Assembly: GCF_011947265.1 (NCBI RefSeq)
Contig: NZ_JAATHD010000002.1
Span: 124,001-188,000 of the forward strand
Source: Paenibacillus sp. HB172176
GTDB taxonomy: Bacteria; Bacillota; Bacilli; Paenibacillales; Paenibacillaceae
DNA: 64,000 nt
Direction of reading: 5' to 3'
In this document: one piece after another, positions 59,434 through 64,000 of the stretch
Numbering within the stretch: position 1 is the first letter of the stretch
Layout of the letters: the number at the start of each line of letters is the position of its first letter
The notes under the pieces: generated by a model
Database searches by the model: none
The model's input: only the letters and a program-made list of their open reading frames with translations
What the model was told of the DNA's origin: nothing
Translations under genes and position numbers: made by a program

Positions 59434-61716
59434 TTACTCCCGCTCGATCTCTTCGGTTCGCTCAAGCTGCCTCTTCAATCGAATCGCGTTGCCGACAACG
59501 GAAACCGAGCTCAGCGCCATTGCCGTCCCGGCCATCCAAGGCTCCAACAGGCCGATGGCAGCGAAAGGAATAATGACTGCATTGTACAGGAATGCGAAGA
59601 CGAGATTCTGTCTGATATTGCGAATCGTCATGCGGCTCATGCGGATCGCCTCCGGGATTGCCATCAGTCTTGGGAACAATAGCGTGATATGCCCTGCCGA
59701 CAAAGCCGCCTCGGTGCCATCGCCCATCGCGATCCCTACATCGGCGGCGGCAAGCGCGGGAGCGTCGTTCCAGCCGTCGCCCACCATTGCTACGCCTTGC
59801 CCCTTTTTCTTAATCGACTCTACTAACGCGAGCTTGCTCTCCGGCAGCATGGAAGCGCGCACCTTCGTGATTCCGACTATTCTTGCCAGAGACACCGCGG
59901 CGGCTTCATGGTCGCCCGTAGCGATCATTGGCGATACTCCCAATTGCCGAACGGCGGCAATCATCCTACCGGAGCATCGTTTCACCGTGTCGGAGAAGCT
60001 GAGCACGCCGATGCACTGCTTATCTCTTGCCAGGTATAGGACCGTCTCTCCTAATCGTTCTCTGCCGACAGCTGCCGCCCGAATCTCGCTGGCAATCCGG
60101 CAGCCCTGCTCTTCGACGAAGCTTGCATTGCCCAGTACGCAGTGTTGACCTCGAATTCGGCCTTCGACACCTCTTCCGGAGGTATAGGTGAGTCCTTCGG
60201 CATCAGTCGCAACGATGCCCGAACGCCTTGCCGCCTCCTTCACAGCCCGCGCCAGACCATGCTCGGAATCGGCTTCGAGACTGGCCGCCAGCCGGATCAA
60301 AGCCGCTCTGCCGCCCTCTGCCGCATGAGTGAACGCAAGCCTCGGCTTGCCCTCCGTCAAGGTTCCCGTTTTGTCCAGAATAATCGTGCCGACAGAAGCA
60401 AGCCGTTCCACAGCCTTGCCATCCTTGGCAATGATGCCCCGCTTCGCCATGCGTCCCGAAGCGATAATGAGCGATATCGGAGCGGCAAGGCCGATCGCGC
60501 AGGGACAGGCCGCCAGCAGCACCGCTATGGCGCACACAACGCCTTTGGCCCAATTGCCTGGATCAACCAACAGACCCCACAGCAATAAGGTTGCAAGCGA
60601 CAGCAGAAGCATCAGAGGAACGAACCAGGCCGCCGCTTTATCCACATGCGTCTGAAGGGAGGATTTCGATCGATGTCCCTGCTTCACAAGCTCCTGTACA
60701 CGATTAAGCATCGTGTCATGTCCAGCGGCGGTTGTCTCGATCCTTAGCTTACCCGAACCGTTAAGCGTCCCTGCCCATACCATCGCTCCAGCTTGCTTGG
60801 GCACCGGCGCGCTCTCGCCCGTCAGCAGCGCTTCCTCGACGCTCGATTCCCCTTGTCGCACAAGTCCGTCAATCGGAATAATGCTGTCGCGCTCAACCAG
60901 CACCATATCTCCCTTGCGCACAAACTCCGCTCGAATTTCCGATTGCACGCCCGCTCTTTCCACGACAGCGTATGGCGCTTGAAGCCTGCCATAGCCGGCA
61001 GAGTCGTCTGAGGCTTTCACGGCTGCGGAGGTTTCGATGTATTTGCCCAGCAGCACTACTGTAATTACGACGGCAGAGGTTTCGAAATACAAAGGGAGAG
61101 AGGCATGCTCCGCCAAGGACTGCCCGGTAAGCCCGTAACGAAACACCAAATAATGGCTGTATAAATAAGCGGCGGTTGTGCCCAGCACGACCAGCACATC
61201 CATGTTGGCGCTTCTCCCTCGCAGGGCGTAATAGGCGCCGAAATAAAAAGGCATGCCGATGACGAATTGAATGACGGTGGCAAGGCCAAGCTGCAGCCAT
61301 GGATGGAGCAGCCATGCGGGAAGCTGCTCATAAGCGGGCTCAAACGCGGTCCAATGCTGCAGCATCCCGAGCAGAAGCGGCAGCGTCAGCAGGATCGCGG
61401 CGAGAAGACGCCATCGCAAGACAGACCGCTCGCGCCTTATCCCATCTTCGGCTGACTCGTTCAACATCGCTTGGAAGCCGAGCTGATTGACCCGATCCGC
61501 CAGCTTCTCCAGCGTAATTGCCGGCGAAGCGGCTTGCACCCATGCCGTTCGCAACGGGAAAGAGACGGCGGCCTCCTCGACCCCGTCCATTCTAAGCAAC
61601 GCCTTCTCTATTCGAGCCGCGCATGCGGCGCAGCTCATGCCTTGTACAGTAAGGTCCAGCTCGATTCCCCTATGGTTAAGATCAGATCTCCAATCTGAAG
61701 CTCGTTCTACATTCAT
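59434..61716 (-). CDS. copA: Copper-exporting P-type ATPase
   Basis: A 760-residue P1B-ATPase exporting Cu(I). One N-terminal heavy-metal domain (Cys29, Cys32 in GMSCAACAARIEKAL), eight helices, the CPC motif in ACPCAIGLAAP, the phosphorylation site DKTGTLTEG, TATGD and GDGWNDAPAL. The usual HP motif reads SEHG instead of SEHP, an odd change in the nucleotide domain. ATG 61716 has GGGGGG seven bases upstream. Upstream of and co-directional with the TauE/SafE gene. Confidence 0.95.
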   Translation of the reverse strand: MNVERASDWRSDLNHRGIELDLTVQGMSCAACAARIEKALLRMDGVEEAAVSFPLRTAWVQAASPAITLEKLADRVNQLGFQAMLNESAEDGIRRERSVLRWRLLAAILLTLPLLLGMLQHWTAFEPAYEQLPAWLLHPWLQLGLATVIQFVIGMPFYFGAYYALRGRSANMDVLVVLGTTAAYLYSHYLVFRYGLTGQSLAEHASLPLYFETSAVVITVVLLGKYIETSAAVKASDDSAGYGRLQAPYAVVERAGVQSEIRAEFVRKGDMVLVERDSIIPIDGLVRQGESSVEEALLTGESAPVPKQAGAMVWAGTLNGSGKLRIETTAAGHDTMLNRVQELVKQGHRSKSSLQTHVDKAAAWFVPLMLLLSLATLLLWGLLVDPGNWAKGVVCAIAVLLAACPCAIGLAAPISLIIASGRMAKRGIIAKDGKAVERLASVGTIILDKTGTLTEGKPRLAFTHAAEGGRAALIRLAASLEADSEHGLARAVKEAARRSGIVATDAEGLTYTSGRGVEGRIRGQHCVLGNASFVEEQGCRIASEIRAAAVGRERLGETVLYLARDKQCIGVLSFSDTVKRCSGRMIAAVRQLGVSPMIATGDHEAAAVSLARIVGITKVRASMLPESKLALVESIKKKGQGVAMVGDGWNDAPALAAADVGIAMGDGTEAALSAGHITLLFPRLMAIPEAIRMSRMTIRNIRQNLVFAFLYNAVIIPFAAIGLLEPWMAGTAMALSSVSVVGNAIRLKRQLERTEEIERE

Positions 61717-61820
61717 CCATGCTCCCCCCATCCTGCGGACAGAGCTTGGACTCTAGACGTTCGCAAGCCTGTACCTCCGCTCTATACTATATGAGCGGCG
61801 GCGCACTTGCATGAATGCAA

Positions 61821-63140
61821 TTAATCCCGTTCATAGATGGAGCCGATCCGGCTTGCGAACAGCTCCGTATACACCTTCTCGGCATAAGAGTCGGTCATGC
61901 CCGCGATATAATCGGCGACGAGCCTCTCCCATGGCCATTCCTTGCGCTGGCGGTCGTAGGTTTCTACCCAATCGGGCGGAAGCAGCAGTCTGCCCGTATC
62001 ATAATGCTGCAGCGAATCCCACAGCCGCATCAGCATATTCTCGCTGCGCTTCTGCAGCCGCTGTACCCTGAAATCCTTGATCAGGGTTACCCATGCGAGC
62101 TTTTTCAAAATTTCAAGCGTCCGCAGCAGCTCCAGATCCTCCGCGCCGTCCTTCACGAACGTGACGCGTTTCCAGCCGGTCTTCGCGTCGTCGATAATGC
62201 CAACCCCATTCGCGAAACGGCTTACCCATCTCGCCTTCATTTCTCTTCTCGTGCGCGAGGTCTCCCTGCCATACTGCACATAGACCGATTTCCATTGCAG
62301 GTAATAGCTCTCGAGCACCCGCTTCACCATTTCCTTCATATTGGTGCGCTCCCATTGCACCGCTTGCAGGCTCGCGGGATCATGTATAATTTCATGCACG
62401 ACGCCGTTTACCAGCCGTTCATCCTCGAAGAAATCCTCACTGAGGATGATTTTGCCGGCGCGGATGCCGTCCTCGATATCATGCGTGGAGTATGCAATGT
62501 CGTCGCATAGATCCATGAGCTGCGCCTCGAGAGTCGAGCAGCCCTTCGGCATATCCCACTGCTCGCGGAGCTCGTTTATGCCGGCCCACTCCATCTCATA
62601 CACGCCTTTCATCCGTCCCGGATCGCTTAGAGAGAACGGATATTTATTAATCGCAAGCAGCACCGCGGCGGACAGATCCAATCCGCGATCGCTGCCTGCC
62701 CGCTTCTCAAGAAACATAAGAATGCGGAAGTTCTGTGCGTTGCCTTCATAAGGAATACCGAATCTCTCGCGCAGAACGCGGTTCAGCACCTCCTCGCCTT
62801 TGTGACCGAAGGGAGGATGACCGAGATCATGCGCCAGAGCGGCGCATTCGACCACTTCGGGAACCAGCATGAGGCCCGGATGGGCCTTCTGCGTCAGCAG
62901 CGGATACGTCTTGGCGAGCCTTCTCGCCACCTCACGCGCAATCTGGGACACCTCAATCGAATGCGTCAGCCTGGTGCGGTAGTAATCGCCAGAGCCCGCG
63001 CCGAACACTTGCGATTTGCCTTGCAATCTGCGGAAAGCGGGGGACTGAATAAGCCGCGCGTAATCCTTCTCGTATTCATCGCGATCCTCGCTGGATTGCG
63101 AATTATTCTTGTCATGCAGCCTAAGCTTTCGTATATTCAT
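61821..63140 (-). CDS. dgt: dGTPase-family HD phosphohydrolase
   Basis: A 439-residue HD-domain protein. FRRLQGKSQVFGAGSGDYYRTRLTHSIEVSQIAREV gives the first His, AHDLGHPPFGHKGEEVL the HD pair and further ligands, and DLCDDIAYSTHDIEDGI the last Asp. Dgt enzymes hydrolyse dNTPs to nucleosides and triphosphate, often with phage-defence roles. GGTGATGGCGG lies before the ATG. It is monocistronic, between copA and the Rieske gene. Confidence 0.9.
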   Translation of the reverse strand: MNIRKLRLHDKNNSQSSEDRDEYEKDYARLIQSPAFRRLQGKSQVFGAGSGDYYRTRLTHSIEVSQIAREVARRLAKTYPLLTQKAHPGLMLVPEVVECAALAHDLGHPPFGHKGEEVLNRVLRERFGIPYEGNAQNFRILMFLEKRAGSDRGLDLSAAVLLAINKYPFSLSDPGRMKGVYEMEWAGINELREQWDMPKGCSTLEAQLMDLCDDIAYSTHDIEDGIRAGKIILSEDFFEDERLVNGVVHEIIHDPASLQAVQWERTNMKEMVKRVLESYYLQWKSVYVQYGRETSRTRREMKARWVSRFANGVGIIDDAKTGWKRVTFVKDGAEDLELLRTLEILKKLAWVTLIKDFRVQRLQKRSENMLMRLWDSLQHYDTGRLLLPPDWVETYDRQRKEWPWERLVADYIAGMTDSYAEKVYTELFASRIGSIYERD

Positions 63141-63181
63141 CCGCCATCACCTTTTCGTATTCGCTGCAGCGCAGCTATTTG

Positions 63182-63219
63182 AAAAAAGCAACGCGAAAGC
63201 CGAATATCGGGCTTCGCGT
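63182..63219 (-). terminator. Terminator of the Rieske oxygenase gene
   Basis: ACGCGAAAGCC and GGGCTTCGCGT form a stem with a one-base bulge and a short loop, followed on minus by GCTTTTTTC, 15 bases after the stop. Confidence 0.85.
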
Positions 63220-63233
63220 CGCCTTGAGCTTTC

Positions 63234-64000
63234 TCATGCCGTTCCGAAGGTAACGCCGACGTTCTGCAGCAGCTTTCGATAAGCAATGCTCAGCCGGTCG
63301 CACCTTAGATGAAGCTCCGCCTGCAAATCCAGCGGCAGCAGCTCCGGTTTTTGATTCTCCACAATGAGCCGATCCTGCTCCAGCAGAATGTCCTGGAAGG
63401 AAACGAAGGTCTCATTGGGCTCGTCGAGCGCGTAATTGCGCTCCATAATCATGAATGCCGTGCTCTTCTCCTTGCTGTGGGGAAGCACGAACAGATAGAG
63501 ATGGAAGACATCCTCCGAGCCTTGAATTCGTTTCGTGAGCGATACGCTCATGGGATGGTAAATATGATACGTGTAGAAGGTCGTCACGCCAAAGCCTCTT
63601 CCATCGGGATCGGGCTGATAGACTTCGATTTCATCGGTTCGAAGCGCCCCGTTGATCTCATGTACGCGATAGTCATTAATTTCCGCATGCTCGCTGTCGC
63701 CCAGCAAGCCTTCATGCACATACATCAGATGCGAGACATCAAGGAAATTCTCGACCACTCTGGGAGCTGCGGCCGCTACTTCATAGGGTCCCATATACAC
63801 CTGAGCGAAATCCGCCCGCAAGCCTTCCGTTCCGATTGTCGGCACAGGATCAATAGGCTCGCCGACGCACATCCATACTATACCATATGCTTCCTGACAA
63901 GCATAGGACACTGTCTTTGCTTTGGACGGAATCGCCGCCCCTTCAGGAAGCGAAGGGATATGGACGCATTTCCCGTCCGAATCGTAACACCAACCGTGAT
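63234..64000 (-). CDS. Rieske non-haem iron oxygenase, partial
   Basis: The gene enters from the right edge, so about 255 codons of its C-terminal side are visible. The first visible codons read HGWCYDSDGKCVHIP, the end of a Rieske C-x2-H motif. ENFLDVSHLMYVHEG (about residue 80) is the mononuclear-iron motif (N/E-x-D-x2-H-x4-H). The rest is the helix-grip catalytic domain. These enzymes hydroxylate or demethylate aromatics such as vanillate, or ring-hydroxylated natural compounds. Substrate unknown. Confidence 0.88.
   Translation of the reverse strand, partial: HGWCYDSDGKCVHIPSLPEGAAIPSKAKTVSYACQEAYGIVWMCVGEPIDPVPTIGTEGLRADFAQVYMGPYEVAAAAPRVVENFLDVSHLMYVHEGLLGDSEHAEINDYRVHEINGALRTDEIEVYQPDPDGRGFGVTTFYTYHIYHPMSVSLTKRIQGSEDVFHLYLFVLPHSKEKSTAFMIMERNYALDEPNETFVSFQDILLEQDRLIVENQKPELLPLDLQAELHLRCDRLSIAYRKLLQNVGVTFGTA

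Noticed and set aside
61717..61820. CsoR or other copper operator upstream of copA
   Set aside because: No GC-rich CsoR palindrome is visible; only a weak TTGCATGAATGCAA repeat near 61807.

Overview
The window looks like a chromosomal segment of a Gram-positive, endospore-former-type Bacillota, most likely Paenibacillus or a close relative. The evidence is strong AGGAGG-type ribosome binding sites with frequent TTG/GTG starts, a T-box leader, a cobalamin riboswitch with an intrinsic terminator, FosB, HelD, LplB/YtcP-type sugar permeases beside a membrane-bound AraC regulator, and nested-palindrome intergenic elements. G+C is about one half by eye. No rRNA, tRNA, prophage, transposase or CRISPR array was seen. 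This placement is inference; no search was run.

Layout. 1-5.0 kb: the start of a CopC-like copper protein (minus), then a plus-strand operon of an FMN/3Fe-4S glutamate-synthase-like protein, an acetolactate-synthase-type ThDP enzyme and an aldehyde dehydrogenase. 5.1-8.0 kb: a small membrane protein, a lipoprotein, and aspartate-semialdehyde dehydrogenase behind a T-box whose specifier reads best as lysine AAA. 8.0-13.2 kb: a response regulator, histidine kinase, ABC ATPase and large permease, with three 11-bp-spaced direct repeats upstream of the ATPase; this looks like a peptide-sensing or detoxification module. 13.2-24.1 kb: single genes including an AI-2E-family permease, Nudix protein, eukaryotic-type HisA, FosB, MBL hydrolase, DedA, quinol-monooxygenase-like protein, an MMPL exporter with divergent TetR, a Cys-rich copper-storage-like protein and UppP. 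24.2-32.6 kb: HelD with a co-directional unknown gene, a DUF1294 protein, HrpB and a secreted copper-amine-oxidase-N domain protein.

32.8-38.8 kb is a cobalamin uptake and salvage operon (btuF-btuC-btuD-cobT-cobU-cobS) under a B12 riboswitch. 39.4-55.1 kb is a carbohydrate-use locus: an AraC-type sensor-regulator plus an M55 D-aminopeptidase on plus, and a divergent minus-strand run of binding protein, two permeases, a PL22-like propeller protein, two sugar isomerases, a GH78-like rhamnosidase, two Gfo/Idh/MocA oxidoreductases and a divergent alanine dehydrogenase. Alanine dehydrogenase and a D-aminopeptidase in a rhamnosidase locus suggest a substrate carrying amino acids, which is the most interesting metabolic hypothesis here.

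55.1-64 kb holds small accessory genes and decay: a truncated cupin, an ArsR/AHSA1 pair with a very compact, apparently leaderless, self-operator promoter, a broken S66 LD-carboxypeptidase, a TauE/SafE-type protein with tandem repeats next to a CopA copper ATPase, a Dgt-family dNTPase and a partial Rieske oxygenase. Two intergenic elements (18.4-18.6 kb and 58.2-58.3 kb) share an unusual four-unit nested inverted-repeat design with a 50-52 nt step although most of their sequence differs.
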